Assembly (NCBI RefSeq): GCF_000754265.1
Contig: NZ_CP008985.1
Coordinates: forward strand, 682,001-746,000
DNA: 64,000 nucleotides
Source of the DNA: Candidatus Palibaumannia cicadellinicola
GTDB lineage: Bacteria > Pseudomonadota > Gammaproteobacteria > Enterobacterales > Enterobacteriaceae
Direction: 5' to 3'
Shown here in pieces: positions 52,795 through 64,000 of this stretch. The translations under genes and the position numbers were made by a program. Each line of letters starts with the position of its first letter. The first letter of the stretch is position 1. The notes beneath the pieces are model-generated. The model saw nothing but the letters and a program-made list of their open reading frames with translations. It did not search any database and had not been told where the DNA came from.

Positions 52795-54282
52795 TTACAC
52801 CTTATTACCAAACCAGCAAATATTGCGCGCTGCCATAATTAGCTCTCCAGCTTCCTCACTGCTTAATCCTTCAATATTTGATAAGTCTTCGACACCTTGT
52901 TCGGCAAGATTTTCCAGCGTACACACCCCATGCGCGGCTAATTTGAAAGCTATATTGCGCTCAAGTTTCGATAATCCCAATAAGTCTTCAGCCGGCTTGA
53001 CTACTTTGCTATTATTTTCCATAGCTAAGGCAAGTTCCGTAAGAGCATGCTTAGCTTTTGTTCGCAGCTTTTCTACTGTATTTTCATCAAGTTTATCGAT
53101 GGCTAGTAATTCCTTTATTGGTACGTAGGCTAGCTCTTCCAGCGAAGAAAAGCCACCATCCACAAGTACTGTAGCTAAATTTTCATCGATCTTTAGATGT
53201 TTAATAAAAATTTTGATAGAAGCATAAGCTTCAGCTCTATGTTTTTCCTGTAGATCATATACTGTCATAACATTTAGCTCCCATCCGCTGAGCTGGGAAG
53301 CTAACCGGACGTTTTGTCCGTTGCGTCCTATAGCCTGAGCAAGGTTCCCAGCTTCTACCGCAATATCCATAGTATGTTTATCCTCATCTACTACTATGGA
53401 CGTTACGTCAGCGGGGGCCATAGCGTTAATAACAAATTGAACAGCGTTATCATCCCATAAAACAATATCAATACGTTCCCCGCCTAATTCGCTAGAAACT
53501 GCCTGTACGCGCGCACCGCGCATACCAACACACGCACCAACAGGATCAATTCTTTTATCATTAGTTTTCACTGCTATTTTGGCTCGTGAGCCTGGATCTC
53601 TGGCTACAGCCTTAATTTCAATTACTTCTTCGCCGATTTCTGGTACCTCAATACGAAACAGCTCAACTAACATTTCGGGACGAGCGCGGCTCACGAAAAG
53701 TTGCGGGCCACGTGCTTCCGGACGTATGGAGTAAAGCACTCCGCGGATACGGTCACCCAGGCGAAAATTCTCACGTGGTAACATATCTTCACGACTAATA
53801 AAAGCTTCAGCATTATTCCCGAGATCTAGATTTATACTGTCGCGATTAACTTTTTTTACCACACCGGTAAGGATTTCTCCTTCGTGATTACGAAATTGTT
53901 CTACTACCATAGCACGCTCTGCTTCGCGTACTTTTTGCACAATAACTTGTTTAGCGGTTTGAGTAGTGATACGGTCAAATATTACAGATTCAATTTCATC
54001 TTCAATATAACCGCCTATTTTAGCTTTTGAATTGTCAAATTTTGCTGCTTCCAGTGTGATCTCGCGAGTTGGCAGGGTGACTTCTTCTACAATAAGCCAA
54101 CGGCGGAATGTTTTAAAATCACCAGACTTACGATCAATGTTAATGCGAACTTCAATTTCTTGTTCGTATTTTTTCTTTGTTGCGGTAGCCAGAGCAGTCT
54201 CAAGCGCTTCGAAAATCTTTTCCCTTGGAATTGATTTTTCGTTGGAAACTGCCTCAACAACAGCAAGAATTTCTTTATTCAT
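52795..54282 (-). CDS. nusA: Transcription termination/antitermination factor NusA
   Basis: NusA binds RNA polymerase and modulates pausing, termination and antitermination. It has 495 residues, the E. coli length. In order come the N-terminal polymerase-binding domain ([20 protein letters not shown]), S1, two KH domains ([20 protein letters not shown] and [19 protein letters not shown]) and two acidic C-terminal repeats. It follows the rimP relic directly, so transcription that in E. coli passes through metY-rimP reaches it only past the hairpin at 54519-54541 or from a new promoter. Confidence 0.98.
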   Translation of the reverse strand: MNKEILAVVEAVSNEKSIPREKIFEALETALATATKKKYEQEIEVRINIDRKSGDFKTFRRWLIVEEVTLPTREITLEAAKFDNSKAKIGGYIEDEIESVIFDRITTQTAKQVIVQKVREAERAMVVEQFRNHEGEILTGVVKKVNRDSINLDLGNNAEAFISREDMLPRENFRLGDRIRGVLYSIRPEARGPQLFVSRARPEMLVELFRIEVPEIGEEVIEIKAVARDPGSRAKIAVKTNDKRIDPVGACVGMRGARVQAVSSELGGERIDIVLWDDNAVQFVINAMAPADVTSIVVDEDKHTMDIAVEAGNLAQAIGRNGQNVRLASQLSGWELNVMTVYDLQEKHRAEAYASIKIFIKHLKIDENLATVLVDGGFSSLEELAYVPIKELLAIDKLDENTVEKLRTKAKHALTELALAMENNSKVVKPAEDLLGLSKLERNIAFKLAAHGVCTLENLAEQGVEDLSNIEGLSSEEAGELIMAARNICWFGNKV

Positions 54283-54303
54283 CCTAGTAGCCTCAGTAAA
54301 ATG

Positions 54304-54491
54304 TTAAAAGTCGGGTACAAAGCGAAAACTTTTACTTTTTTTCTTTCTACCGTCACCGTGATCATTTCACCGTCGACCGCTTTAAGAATGACCTACTACT
54401 TACCGCTACCGCCGTAGTTTGGCACTGCTATACCATAACCATCTTCTGCGCCGGTAAATAGCGCGAAATAGGCTGCGGTGAACTTTGATCT
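54304..54491 (-). pseudogene. rimP: rimP relic (ribosome maturation factor), decayed
   Basis: On the - strand the region translates to text that follows the second half of E. coli RimP in order. RSKFTAAYFALF is comparable to RPLFTAEHYARF. Two adjacent stop codons follow (TAGTAG, 54393-54398). Next comes ILKAVDGEMITVTVE, of which KAVDGEMITVTVE is identical to E. coli. Then VFAL, a frameshifting deletion, and VPDF with stop, comparable to VPHF with stop. The N-terminal half is gone, replaced by the tRNA terminator. RimP helps assemble the 30S head. Position between the initiator tRNA and nusA is exactly that of rimP in E. coli. No intact product is possible. Confidence 0.9.
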
Positions 54492-54518
54492 TATTATTTA
54501 ATAATAATATTTAATAAC

Positions 54519-54541
54519 AAAAAGCCCCGAAAAATCGGGGC
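54519..54541 (-). terminator. Intrinsic terminator of the initiator tRNA transcript
   Basis: GCCCCGA (54524-54530 on the + strand) and TCGGGGC (54535-54541) form a 7-bp stem with a 4-base loop. Five T residues follow on the - strand (54519-54523). It lies 86 bases past the tRNA and just before the rimP relic. Confidence 0.82.
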
Positions 54542-54626
54542 GTTAAGTTATTGTAACTTGTCAATCGCAAGCAAAAATGCAAATTATTAATAATATTTTA
54601 AAAAATACTATTAAAGAAAAAAGAGG

Positions 54627-54700
<74 letters not shown>

Positions 54701-54757
54701 TAATAAAATACTTTAATATACTTTGTTTACCGTAATAAATCAACTAATCAACGAAAT

Positions 54758-54844
54758 TGGTACCGAGAACGGGACTTGAACCCGTAAGCTTTATTAAGCA
54801 CTACCACCTCAAGGTAGCGTGTCTACCAATTCCACCACCTCGGC
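54758..54844 (-). tRNA. leuU: tRNA-Leu (GAG), CCA encoded
   Basis: The sequence is close to E. coli leuU: acceptor GCCGAGG, anticodon region CTACCTTGAGGTGGTAG with anticodon GAG, long variable arm, T arm GGGTTCAAGTCCC and ACCA end. It lies next to secG as in E. coli. Confidence 0.95.
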
Positions 54845-54891
54845 ACTAAACAACTATATTTATAAAATGAATTATTTTGTAAGTAAAGACT

Positions 54892-55224
54892 TTACTTTAA
54901 AATATCATTAGTAACTTTATCTGAAGATAAAGTACTACCTGTACTGATGCGCATATCTTTAACTAGATTTGAATCATGTATATCACTATTTTTATCATAA
55001 TCATGACTGCTTATATTCCCTAATATTAAACTCAGCAACAAAAACAGTGTTCCCATAACTGCAGTCATACGTGTTATAAAGTTACTAGAACCACTCGAAC
55101 CAAACAAGGTACTAGAGGCGCCGATACCGAAAGAAGTATCCATATAAGTACCTTGTTGCAGTATAATCAGTGTTATTAGACATACTGCCACTAATATAAA
55201 TATTACTAATATAGTTTGACACAT
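54892..55224 (-). CDS. secG: Protein translocase subunit SecG
   Basis: SecG is the small two-span subunit of the SecYEG channel. It has 110 residues, as in E. coli. TM1 is at residues 3-22 and TM2 about 54-70, joined by the conserved loop LQQGTYMDTSFGIGASSTLF, near E. coli LQQGKGADMGASFGAGAS with local changes. FGSSGSSNFITRMT is conserved. No clear Shine-Dalgarno is seen. It is upstream of tRNA-Leu(GAG) and downstream of glmM on the same strand, the E. coli arrangement. Confidence 0.94.
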   Translation of the reverse strand: MCQTILVIFILVAVCLITLIILQQGTYMDTSFGIGASSTLFGSSGSSNFITRMTAVMGTLFLLLSLILGNISSHDYDKNSDIHDSNLVKDMRISTGSTLSSDKVTNDILK

Positions 55225-55370
55225 AATATTTTTGATTATTATTTTGTATAATACTAATTATTGTTTCTCAAACTCTAACCTAAGTAATCAGTTAGTTTGA
55301 AGTTTAACCAAAGCATTCGTTACGCACAAGAAGCATTTTTCTGCTCGTTTATTTATTTAATTAATGTTCC

Positions 55371-56708
55371 TCAGTTCACAGCTTTTACAGCATCTGCTAT
55401 ATAATGTGCTAAGTGTGTGACCTTAGTTTCATCTTCACCTTCAACCATGACTCGGATAAGATGTTCGGTACCAGATTGACGTAATAATACTCGACCTTGC
55501 TCGGCTAATTTTCGCTCAACTTCTTCACACGCCTTAATAACGGTAATAGAATTTAGTGGATTATTTTTACCAGCAAAGCGTACATTAACTAATGTTTGGG
55601 GAAATAGCCGCATACCGTGGCACAGATCATGTAGTTTCATACTATTCCCCACCATTGCCGATAAAACCTGTAGTCCTGCAATAATACCATCACCCGTTGT
55701 AGTATGATCCAGTAGAATTACGTGACCAGAGTTTTCTGCTCCAATACGCCAACCTTTCTCCTGCATTTTTTCCAACACATAACGATCTCCTACACGGGTA
55801 CGTACAAAAGGAATACCCAACTTTTTAAGCGATAACTCGAGCCCCATATTACTCATTAGTGTGCCAACAACACCACCAGCTAACTGACCTTGTCGCATTT
55901 TCTCACGTGCTATAATATATATGATTTGATCACCATCTACCTTATGCCCTAAATGATCTACCAAGATCATTCGATCACCGTCACCGTCGTAAGCAATACC
56001 AATATGAGCATTTTCGGCCAGTACTCTACTTTGTAGCTGCCGGACATCGGTAGTACCGCACTCTTTATTAATATTCATACCGTCTGGTTGGCAACCGATA
56101 GCTACTACCTCAGCGCCTAATTCACGTAGCACGCTTGGCGCAATATGGTAAGTAGCCCCATTAGCACAATCAACTACAACTTTAAGACCCTTGAGACTGA
56201 GATTACGCGGGAATGTACCTTTACAAAATTCAATATAGCGGCTTGCCGCATCGCCTATTCGGCTAGCTTTTCCAAGTTCTGCTGACTCAACGCACATTAG
56301 TTTATTTCCTAGTTCTGCTTCGATCGCTTGCTCAACTTCGTCTGGAAGCTTAGTACCTTCAATAGAAAAAAATTTAATGCCGTTGTCATAAAATGGATTA
56401 TGTGAAGCTGAAATGACAATACCCGCCTCTGCACGAAAAGTTCTAGTTAAATAAGCAATCGCTGGCGTAGGCATCGGACCAGTAAAAGCAGTCGAAAGAC
56501 CGGCAGCGGCCAGTCCAGCTTCCAAAACAGACTCTAGCATGTAACCGGAGATCCGTGTATCTTTGCCAATAATAATTTTACGAGAGCCGTGACGTGCCAA
56601 TACCTTACCAGCTGCCCAGCCTAGCTTTAGCACAAAGTCAGGTGTGATCGGAGTATCACCTACCTTACCGCGGATACCATCGGTACCGAAATATTTATTG
56701 TGATTCAT
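55371..56708 (-). CDS. glmM: Phosphoglucosamine mutase
   Basis: GlmM interconverts glucosamine 6- and 1-phosphate for UDP-GlcNAc, peptidoglycan and lipopolysaccharide. It has 445 residues, the E. coli length. The phosphorylated serine is S102 in [13 protein letters not shown], the metal loop is [10 protein letters not shown], and the sugar-specificity loop GAENSGHVI and the phosphate-binding [12 protein letters not shown] are intact. Its ATG overlaps the folP stop by four bases. Confidence 0.98.
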   Translation of the reverse strand: MNHNKYFGTDGIRGKVGDTPITPDFVLKLGWAAGKVLARHGSRKIIIGKDTRISGYMLESVLEAGLAAAGLSTAFTGPMPTPAIAYLTRTFRAEAGIVISASHNPFYDNGIKFFSIEGTKLPDEVEQAIEAELGNKLMCVESAELGKASRIGDAASRYIEFCKGTFPRNLSLKGLKVVVDCANGATYHIAPSVLRELGAEVVAIGCQPDGMNINKECGTTDVRQLQSRVLAENAHIGIAYDGDGDRMILVDHLGHKVDGDQIIYIIAREKMRQGQLAGGVVGTLMSNMGLELSLKKLGIPFVRTRVGDRYVLEKMQEKGWRIGAENSGHVILLDHTTTGDGIIAGLQVLSAMVGNSMKLHDLCHGMRLFPQTLVNVRFAGKNNPLNSITVIKACEEVERKLAEQGRVLLRQSGTEHLIRVMVEGEDETKVTHLAHYIADAVKAVN

Positions 56709-57571
56709 ACAAAAAACTGTTCCTTTGCTAAAAGTGTAGCTTCTACTACACGTAGTGCTTCGATGGTCTGCTTGACATCATGAACACGAATGATCTGCAC
56801 CCCTTGCATAGCAGCAATTACTGCACAAGCAATGCTACCGGTTACTAGCTGCTCAGGCGGTCGATTAATTAGCTGTCCTATCATCGATTTACGCGACATA
56901 CCTACTAGTATAGGTAGGCTAAAGTGATGAAAATCTACTAGTCTAGCTAGTAAGCGATAATTGTGCGCTAAATTTTTGCCAAAACCAAAGCCTGGATCGA
57001 TAATTATTTTGTTTCTTTTGATTCCAGAGACTTCACAACGTGCAATCTGTTGTACAAAGTAATTTTGTACTTCGGTAAGTACATTATAGTAAGATGGCTT
57101 TTGTTGCATAGTGCGCGGTTCTCCCTGCATATGCATTAGGCATACTGGTAACTCACTGGCCGCTGCTGCTTCTAGTGCTCCAGGTTGACTCAACGAGCGG
57201 ATATCGTTAATTAAATGTACTCCAGCGGCAGCGCTTTCGCGTATCACCAAAGCCTTAGAAGTATCAACTGATATTAAAGTATCAAACCGCTGTACTAATG
57301 CAGTCACTACCGGGACTACCCGCGCCGCTTCTTCTTCATCATTAACAATATCAGCTCCCGGACGAGTAGATTCTCCACCGATATCGATAATACTTGCGCC
57401 GGCTTCGATCATAACAGCAGCATGATCGATAGCAGCAGCAATAGTATTGTATTTACCACCATCAGAAAAAGAATCCGGAGTAACATTCAAAATACCCATA
57501 ATTCTAGTTACTGAAAGGTCCAACGTACGTTTGTTAGAGACTATTTGTCTCATAGCTATATTTATCGGCAC
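56705..57571 (-). CDS. folP: Dihydropteroate synthase
   Basis: FolP joins p-aminobenzoate to hydroxymethyl-dihydropterin diphosphate in folate synthesis. It has 288 residues from GTG at 57571 (AAGG upstream) or 282 from an ATG at 57553, which equals the E. coli length. Both are possible and I prefer the first for its ribosome binding site. Motifs [39 protein letters not shown] and [10 protein letters not shown] are intact. It lies between ftsH and glmM as in E. coli. Confidence 0.97.
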   Translation of the reverse strand: MPINIAMRQIVSNKRTLDLSVTRIMGILNVTPDSFSDGGKYNTIAAAIDHAAVMIEAGASIIDIGGESTRPGADIVNDEEEAARVVPVVTALVQRFDTLISVDTSKALVIRESAAAGVHLINDIRSLSQPGALEAAAASELPVCLMHMQGEPRTMQQKPSYYNVLTEVQNYFVQQIARCEVSGIKRNKIIIDPGFGFGKNLAHNYRLLARLVDFHHFSLPILVGMSRKSMIGQLINRPPEQLVTGSIACAVIAAMQGVQIIRVHDVKQTIEALRVVEATLLAKEQFFV

Positions 57572-57610
57572 TAAAAATACCTTATGATGCTGAATTATTT
57601 ATTGCCTAAT

Positions 57611-59527
57611 CTAATTGCTTTGACATAACATAGTATTATCTTGATTCGGTACCGGACTCTTCTCTCCCATATTCATGTCATGGCTACTACTGCTACTTCT
57701 ATCTAAATGATCATCCCATCCTGCCGGTGGTCGTATAGAAGATTGGCGTGTCATTAGATCATCGATCTGTGGGGCATCAATAGTTTCATATTTCATGAGC
57801 GCATCTTTCATAGCCTGTAAGATATCCATATTTTCTATCAATAACATGCGTGCGCGCAGGTAATTACGCTCAATTAGCAATTTCACTTCTTGGTCAATGA
57901 TACGTGCAGTTTCGTCTGACATATGTTTAGCTTTAGCGACGGAACGACCGAGAAACACCTCACCCTCCTCTTCTGCGTATAAAAGTGGGCCTAATTTATC
58001 TGAGAATCCCCACTGAGTCACCATATTACGAGCAATAGAAGTGGCTACTTTTATATCGTTGGATGCTCCGGTAGAAACTCTAGCTGAACCATAAATTATT
58101 TCTTCTGCCAAGCGTCCACCATATAGGGTAGAAATTTGGCTTTCCAGCTTTTGACGGCTAGAGCTAATCGTATCTCCTTCAGGTAAGAAGAAAGTCACTC
58201 CGAGAGCACGACCACGCGGGATAATAGTTACTTTATGCACCGGATCATGGTCTGGCACCAGACGACCAATAATCGCATGACCTGCTTCGTGATAGGCTGT
58301 CGACTCTTTCTGTGCTTCGGTCATAACCATGGAACGACGTTCGGCACCCATCATAATTTTATCTTTGGCTTTTTCAAACTCGATCATTGAGACAACATGT
58401 TTGCTACAGCGTGCCGCAAAAAGTGCTGCTTCGTTTACTAAATTAGCTAAATCTGCTCCGGAGAAGCCTGGTGTACCACGAGCAATAACTGAAGCGTCCA
58501 TATCTGCTGCTAGTGGAACGCGGCGCATATGTACTTTAAGAATCTGTTCACGCCCACGCACATCCGGTAAACCAACAACTACCTGCCGATCAAAACGTCC
58601 TGGTCGTAGCAACGCTGGGTCTAACACGTCCGGGCGATTGGTAGCCGCGATAATAATAATGCCTTCATTACCTTCAAAACCGTCCATTTCAACCAGCATT
58701 TGGTTCAAGGTTTGTTCGCGTTCATCGTGACCGCCGCCCAGGCCTGCTCCACGCTGCCGACCGACAGCGTCTATTTCATCTATAAATATAATGCATGGTG
58801 CTGCTTTTTTAGCCTGTTCAAACATATCCCGCACACGCGAGGCGCCTACACCTACAAACATTTCTACAAAATCAGAACCAGAGATCGTAAAGAATGGCAC
58901 TTTTGCCTCTCCAGCGATCGCTTTAGCTAGTAAGGTTTTACCAGTACCGGGTGGCCCAACCATTAAAACACCTTTTGGAATTTTACCACCTAGTTTTTGA
59001 AAACGACTCGGTTCTCGTAGATAATCTACCAGCTCGCTGACTTCTTCTTTAGCTTCATCGCAACCAGCAACGTCAGCAAAAGTAGTTTTAATTTGATCTT
59101 CTGTTAGCATACGTGCTTTACTTTTACCGAAAGAAATTGCCCCCTTACCGCCTCCTTGCATTTGCCGCATAAAAAAGACCCAAACGCCAATTAGCAACAA
59201 CATCGGGAACCAGGATATAAAGATTGACGCTAGCAGACTCGGTTCTTCCGGTGGTTCACCAACTACTTTCACATTTTTTGTTAAAAGAATATCTAGCAGT
59301 TTCGGGTCATTGATTGGAATAAAAGTAGTATAATGGTGATTATCTTTTTTGGTAACGGTAATCTCACGACCATTAATACGTGCTTCCCTAATTTGGTCTT
59401 GATTTAATTCGGATATAAAGGTGGAGTAATCTACTTTACGTCCATTTGATTCGCTGGGCCCGAAGCTCTGGAATAACGACATCAGCACTATTGCGATGAT
59501 TAACCAAAGAATTAGGTTCTTCGCCAT
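57611..59527 (-). CDS. ftsH: ATP-dependent zinc metalloprotease FtsH
   Basis: FtsH is the membrane-bound AAA+ protease that degrades LpxC, sigma32 and unassembled membrane proteins. From the ATG at 59527 it has 638 residues (E. coli 644). An in-frame TTG three codons earlier (59536) has better GAGG spacing and may be the real start. Two TM segments (residues 2-20 and about 97-118) flank a periplasmic domain. Walker A GPPGTGKT, the arginine-finger text RPGRFDRQ and the zinc motif HEAGH are present. The C-terminal tail is variable. Since sigma32 promoters persist, FtsH control of sigma32 may also persist (inferred). Confidence 0.98.
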   Translation of the reverse strand: MAKNLILWLIIAIVLMSLFQSFGPSESNGRKVDYSTFISELNQDQIREARINGREITVTKKDNHHYTTFIPINDPKLLDILLTKNVKVVGEPPEEPSLLASIFISWFPMLLLIGVWVFFMRQMQGGGKGAISFGKSKARMLTEDQIKTTFADVAGCDEAKEEVSELVDYLREPSRFQKLGGKIPKGVLMVGPPGTGKTLLAKAIAGEAKVPFFTISGSDFVEMFVGVGASRVRDMFEQAKKAAPCIIFIDEIDAVGRQRGAGLGGGHDEREQTLNQMLVEMDGFEGNEGIIIIAATNRPDVLDPALLRPGRFDRQVVVGLPDVRGREQILKVHMRRVPLAADMDASVIARGTPGFSGADLANLVNEAALFAARCSKHVVSMIEFEKAKDKIMMGAERRSMVMTEAQKESTAYHEAGHAIIGRLVPDHDPVHKVTIIPRGRALGVTFFLPEGDTISSSRQKLESQISTLYGGRLAEEIIYGSARVSTGASNDIKVATSIARNMVTQWGFSDKLGPLLYAEEEGEVFLGRSVAKAKHMSDETARIIDQEVKLLIERNYLRARMLLIENMDILQAMKDALMKYETIDAPQIDDLMTRQSSIRPPAGWDDHLDRSSSSSHDMNMGEKSPVPNQDNTMLCQSN

Positions 59528-59585
59528 ATCACTCAAGAGATTAACCTCATATTAAAACAACATGAACTATTTGCATAATAGGGTA

Positions 59586-60215
59586 TTATATTTTACGCCC
59601 CTTCGCTAGAAGGTATACTTCGCTGGAACGAGACAGCGAAGCATCTGGTTTAATAATTTTGACTTTCGTAAATAAGAAGCGTATGTTCCGTAAAGACTCA
59701 TCAAACCCATCTCCCTGAAATACTTTAACTATAAAACTACCACCTGGAATTAAAATATCTCGACATATTTTTAATGCATGTTCTACTAAAGACATAGATT
59801 TTGGAATATCTATCATTGGGATCCCACTCATATTAGGGGCCATATCTGATAAAATAACCTGAACTTTTGTTTGTCCTACTAATTTCAGTAGTATTCGTAA
59901 TACTTCCGGATCACAAAAATCCCCCTGCAAAAACTCTACGCCTAATAACGGAGACATAGAGAGGAGATCACAGGCAATCACACGTCCTTTTCTGCCTATT
60001 TGCGTCGCAGCATATTGCGACCAACCTCCAGGTGCCGCACCAAGATCTATTACTGTCATGCAAGGCTGAAACAGCTTATATTTTTTTTGTATTTCATCAA
60101 GTTTAAACCAAGCACGAGAACGTAGTCCCTTTTTTTGTGCTTGTATCACGTATTTATCTTTAAAGTGTTCTTGCAGCCAGCAGTGGGAGCTAGCTGAACG
60201 TTTTTGGGAAATCAT
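59586..60215 (-). CDS. rlmE: 23S rRNA 2'-O-ribose U2552 methyltransferase RlmE
   Basis: RlmE (FtsJ/RrmJ) methylates U2552 in the 50S A-loop, a late assembly step. It has 209 residues, as in E. coli. The catalytic lysine K38 is in [10 protein letters not shown], the SAM motif is [12 protein letters not shown], the catalytic aspartate is in [10 protein letters not shown], the second lysine is in [10 protein letters not shown], and the glutamate is in SSEVYLLA. It is upstream of ftsH, as in E. coli, where the pair is heat-inducible. I saw no convincing sigma32 promoter upstream. Confidence 0.97.
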   Translation of the reverse strand: MISQKRSASSHCWLQEHFKDKYVIQAQKKGLRSRAWFKLDEIQKKYKLFQPCMTVIDLGAAPGGWSQYAATQIGRKGRVIACDLLSMSPLLGVEFLQGDFCDPEVLRILLKLVGQTKVQVILSDMAPNMSGIPMIDIPKSMSLVEHALKICRDILIPGGSFIVKVFQGDGFDESLRNIRFLFTKVKIIKPDASLSRSSEVYLLAKGRKI

Positions 60216-60373
60216 ATTAATTTTTGAAATGATTTGAATAGAATACCGTCAGTAAACGGTGAAGAGATTTTGCCACTCATACGTCTAACATATCGCTGTT
60301 CAAAGCAATCTGATGTGTATGACATGACGGTAGAGGGCTTCGTTTTCAATCCCAAACGAAGCAAAAAAGATAA

Positions 60374-60553
60374 ATGAATCCAAAGCAAAATCAACAACAG
60401 CATCACCTAACCTAAAAACCTGGCCATACGTGGCAAATCAAATGGTAATTATAATCAACGAATAACAACAACTATGATTGAATATTTTTCGCTAAAATTG
60501 AATCGGTACTGGAAAGTTTTAATCTGATTAGTGAACAGCTGATTGCAAACTAA
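60374..60553 (+). pseudogene. yhbY: yhbY relic (CRM-domain ribosome-associated protein), decayed
   Basis: On the + strand an ATG at 60374 opens MNPKQNQQQHHLT, comparable to the E. coli YhbY start MNLSTKQKQHLKGLAHP. A stop follows at 60413, with at least three more in frame. Further on, 60491-60529 reads AKIESVLESFNLI, matching YhbY AEIEQALEHHELI at 7 of 13 positions. The text ends at a stop at 60551, and the C-terminal half is absent. YhbY is a small CRM-fold protein associated with pre-50S particles. Its place (rlmE-yhbY-greA, opposite strand) is exactly that in E. coli. The rest of the 414-base rlmE-greA gap holds only an AT-rich 8-bp hairpin (60574-60594) past greA. Confidence 0.8.
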
Positions 60554-60629
60554 CCAAGACACTATCTATTATAACTAAATATACTTTATTTAGTATATCA
60601 GCAAAGAGTATAACATTTTTAATAAAAAA

Positions 60630-61106
60630 TTATATATACTTAACTTTTAATATATGATACTTGACTTCTCCTCCAGGCGTTTGAATCACAACAATATCTC
60701 CCTCTTCCTTACCTACGAGTCCACGAGCAATGGGTGAATTTATAGAAATTAGATTCTGTTTAAAATCTGCTTCATCGTCACCAACTATGCGATAAGTTTG
60801 TTGTTCTTGGATATTAAGATTATCAACACTTACCGTAGCGCCAAAAATTACGCGAGAACTAGGAGATATTTTAGTTACATCAATAATCTGTGCATTAGAA
60901 AGTTTAGCTTCAATTTCCTGAATCCTACCTTCGCAAAAACCTTGCTGCTCGCGTGCAGCATGGTATTCAGAGTTTTCTTTTAGATCTCCGTATTCACGAG
61001 CTTCCACAATATCCCGGATAATTTCAGGGCGACGTACACTTTTTAAGTAACTTAGTTCTTCCCGTAGTTTTTCAGCGCCGCGTAGAGTCATGGGAGTTTG
61101 ATTCAT
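60630..61106 (-). CDS. greA: Transcription elongation factor GreA
   Basis: GreA stimulates transcript cleavage by RNA polymerase to rescue backtracked complexes. It has 158 residues, as in E. coli. The N-terminal coiled coil carries the tip acidic residues in [19 protein letters not shown], and the C-terminal FKBP-like domain has [26 protein letters not shown] precedes the ATG. It is divergent from dacB, and yhbY, its usual downstream neighbour, is a relic. Confidence 0.98.
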   Translation of the reverse strand: MNQTPMTLRGAEKLREELSYLKSVRRPEIIRDIVEAREYGDLKENSEYHAAREQQGFCEGRIQEIEAKLSNAQIIDVTKISPSSRVIFGATVSVDNLNIQEQQTYRIVGDDEADFKQNLISINSPIARGLVGKEEGDIVVIQTPGGEVKYHILKVKYI

Positions 61107-61350
61107 AATTATACCTTTACGTTAATTGATACTACATTGCGAAAGTAGTAGCTATCTAAAAGTGTAATGCTAATGCTACTTTAGCTTCGTTAGCCCTACT
61201 ATGAACTGCTTCCCAACCTAATCTAATTTTTAAATGATGATTTGAGAAGCATTTTACCGCAGAGTTTAGTATCGGTCATCGTTTACTTTCTCCATATTCG
61301 CACCGTAGTATGTACTATTAGAGTTAGTGATTTTTTTTTGACTCAATATT

Positions 61351-62790
61351 ATGTTTGTTTCAAAATTAATAAGATGCTGGACTAGTGTTTTAATACTATC
61401 CGCACAAGCAGTAGCGGTTGAAAACTACACCGCATATTTACCAGAAGGTGTTAACCTAGCGTTAATGGTACAAAAAGTAGGAGCGCCGCAGCCGATTATC
61501 GATTATCACAGTCAGCAGCTAGCGCTACCTGCTAGTACGATTAAGCTATTGACAGCACTAGCAGCACTACTACAACTAGGACCAACCTATCGTTTTCATA
61601 CTAGTTTTGAAGCAGTATTACCTGCTGTAGAGGGAGTATTGCACAGTGATCTGATCGCACATTTTGGCGGTGATCCAACATTTTCTCGTCAACGACTGCA
61701 TACAATGGTGACAACACTACGTAAGCAGCGTATAAGACAGATTACTGGTAACTTAATTATCGATACGTCAGTATTCGCTAGTTATGATAAAGCACCTGGT
61801 TGGCCATGGAATAATTTGACCCGATGCTTTAGTTCACCTCCAGGTGCTGCGATCATTGATCGTAACTGCTTTTCTCTTTCTCTTTATAGCGGGCAGACTG
61901 TAGGTGAAATAGCTTTTATTCATCTCTCTTCTTACTATCCTATACATATGTTCAGTCAGGTACGTACTCTTGCGCGTAGATCTCGAGATTACTGTGAGCT
62001 AGATATAATATCAGGCGAACTAAATCGTTTTACCTTAACAGGTTGTATTACTCAACGCTCTGAACCTCTATCACTTACATTTGCAGTACAGGATGGCGCT
62101 AGCTATGTCGGTGCCATTATAAAAGAAGCACTAAAGCAGGCAGATATAAAGCTGAATGGTACGATTATACGACAAAATTATCCTACTACAGTTACATCAC
62201 GTCAGGTTTTAGCGGAATCTACTTCTGCGCCATTACATGATTTATTACATGTTATGCTCAAAACATCAGATAATATGATTGCCGATACTATTTTTCGTAC
62301 CATCGGCCATGAACGCTTCAAAGTACCGGGCACCTGGCGTGCTGGTTCTGACGCAGTACGCCAAATTCTACACGAATATGCTAATATTAACTTAGGTAAC
62401 ACTATTCAAGTTGATGGATCTGGTCTATCACGCTATGATCTCATCTCGCCTGCAACTATGATGCGTGTCCTACAATATATCGGTCAGCATGATCAGGTAC
62501 TCAATTTCATCTCTATGCTACCATTAGCTGGTTATGACGGTACGCTGATGTTTCGTACTGGCCTGCATAAAGCAGGATTAGACGGTAAACTTTCAGCAAA
62601 AACTGGCTCATTACAAGGTGTCTATAATTTAGCTGGTTTTATGACGGTCTCTAGTGGTCAGCGTATAGCGTTTGTCCAGTATCTTTCTGGATATACAGTT
62701 TTGCATTCACCGGAAGATTCGTATGCATATAAAATACCGTTAGTTCGTTTTGAATACTGGCTATATAAAACTATTTATCTTCATAACTAA
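61351..62790 (+). CDS. dacB: D-alanyl-D-alanine carboxypeptidase/endopeptidase DacB (PBP4)
   Basis: DacB trims and cleaves peptidoglycan peptides in the periplasm. It has 479 residues (E. coli 477). A signal peptide covers roughly residues 1-22. The active-site motifs are intact: S62-TIK in LPASTIKLLTALAAL, SDN in MLKTSDNMIADT, and KTG in LSAKTGSLQGVYN. PGWPWNNLTRCF and VDGSGLSRYDL are also conserved. Start ATG (61351) has no obvious Shine-Dalgarno. It sits between greA and obgE, the E. coli order. Confidence 0.96.
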   Translation: MFVSKLIRCWTSVLILSAQAVAVENYTAYLPEGVNLALMVQKVGAPQPIIDYHSQQLALPASTIKLLTALAALLQLGPTYRFHTSFEAVLPAVEGVLHSDLIAHFGGDPTFSRQRLHTMVTTLRKQRIRQITGNLIIDTSVFASYDKAPGWPWNNLTRCFSSPPGAAIIDRNCFSLSLYSGQTVGEIAFIHLSSYYPIHMFSQVRTLARRSRDYCELDIISGELNRFTLTGCITQRSEPLSLTFAVQDGASYVGAIIKEALKQADIKLNGTIIRQNYPTTVTSRQVLAESTSAPLHDLLHVMLKTSDNMIADTIFRTIGHERFKVPGTWRAGSDAVRQILHEYANINLGNTIQVDGSGLSRYDLISPATMMRVLQYIGQHDQVLNFISMLPLAGYDGTLMFRTGLHKAGLDGKLSAKTGSLQGVYNLAGFMTVSSGQRIAFVQYLSGYTVLHSPEDSYAYKIPLVRFEYWLYKTIYLHN

Positions 62791-62879
62791 AAGTTACTCG
62801 GAATTCAAAGACAAAATTTATGAAGGATAATATATATGCTATAGTAAAATCTACAAAAGATAGTTTTATATGATCAAAT

Positions 62880-63989
<1,110 letters not shown>

Positions 63990-64000
63990 TTAGGTACTAT

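Noticed and set aside
60340..60373. Sigma32-like TTGAAA...CCGTCAT upstream of rlmE on the - strand
   Set aside because: The -10 part does not fit CCCCAT, so the match is no better than chance in AT-rich DNA.
60212..60406. 64-residue - strand open frame upstream of rlmE
   Set aside because: Hydrophobic start and no recognisable similarity; it overlaps the yhbY relic on the other strand and the rlmE start.

Overview
The window looks like chromosome from a gammaproteobacterial insect endosymbiont related to Enterobacteriaceae. Almost every protein matches its Escherichia coli counterpart along most of its length, yet the DNA is AT-rich. Many genes found between these loci in E. coli are missing or decayed, and there are no insertion sequences, prophage genes, CRISPR arrays or restriction systems. 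Dense cofactor genes (riboflavin, folate, NAD, thiamine, ubiquinone) in a reduced background recall Candidatus Baumannia of sharpshooters. That name is an inference from gene content and remembered biology, not from a database search.

Layout, left to right. Bases 1-7.8 kb: C-terminal part of mscM, efp, groEL/groES with a sigma32 promoter, aspA, tRNA-Phe, 4.5S RNA and hha. 8-18.5 kb: a peroxiredoxin gene, then a long + strand run of queA-tgt-yajC-secD-secF and nrdR-ribD-ribH-nusB-thiL-pgpA, in the E. coli order. 18.5-26 kb: tamA-tamB, ppa, tRNA-Pro and proS. 26-30.4 kb: tRNA-Leu, nadK, grpE (with a second sigma32 promoter), ung, nadB. 30.5-34.6 kb: tRNA-Ile2 and the macromolecular synthesis operon rpsU-dnaG-rpoD. 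34.8-43.8 kb: tsaD, folB, uppP, cca, ubiK, ribB, cpdA, plsC, radA, holD. 43.8-55.2 kb: the large - strand translation/RNA block (initiator tRNA, nusA-infB-rbfA-truB-rpsO-pnp, deaD), preceded by tRNA-Leu(GAG) and secG. 55.4-64 kb: glmM, folP, ftsH, rlmE, greA, dacB, obgE.

The genes cover core functions: transcription (rpoD, nusA, nusB, greA), translation and ribosome assembly (infB, rpsO, rpsU, rbfA, truB, rlmE, obgE, efp), tRNA maturation (queA, tgt, tsaD, cca), protein export and outer-membrane assembly (yajC/secD/secF/secG, tamA/tamB), protein quality control (groES/EL, grpE, ftsH), replication and repair (dnaG, holD, ung, radA), envelope synthesis (uppP, glmM, dacB, plsC, pgpA) and cofactors. 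Regulation is sparse but not absent: two sigma32 promoters with the same 14-nt spacing, several intrinsic terminators, and probable attenuator-like hairpins in the rpsU-dnaG and rpsO-pnp gaps.

The most notable observations are two gene relics. A rimP pseudogene sits between the initiator tRNA and nusA. A yhbY pseudogene sits between rlmE and greA. Both lie where the intact genes sit in E. coli and both concern 30S/50S ribosome maturation. Other points: three of six tRNA genes lack an encoded CCA end, the tetranucleotide CTAG is common, the ribB leader has no recognisable FMN riboswitch, and several proteins have lost low-complexity tails. I saw no exotic new system.
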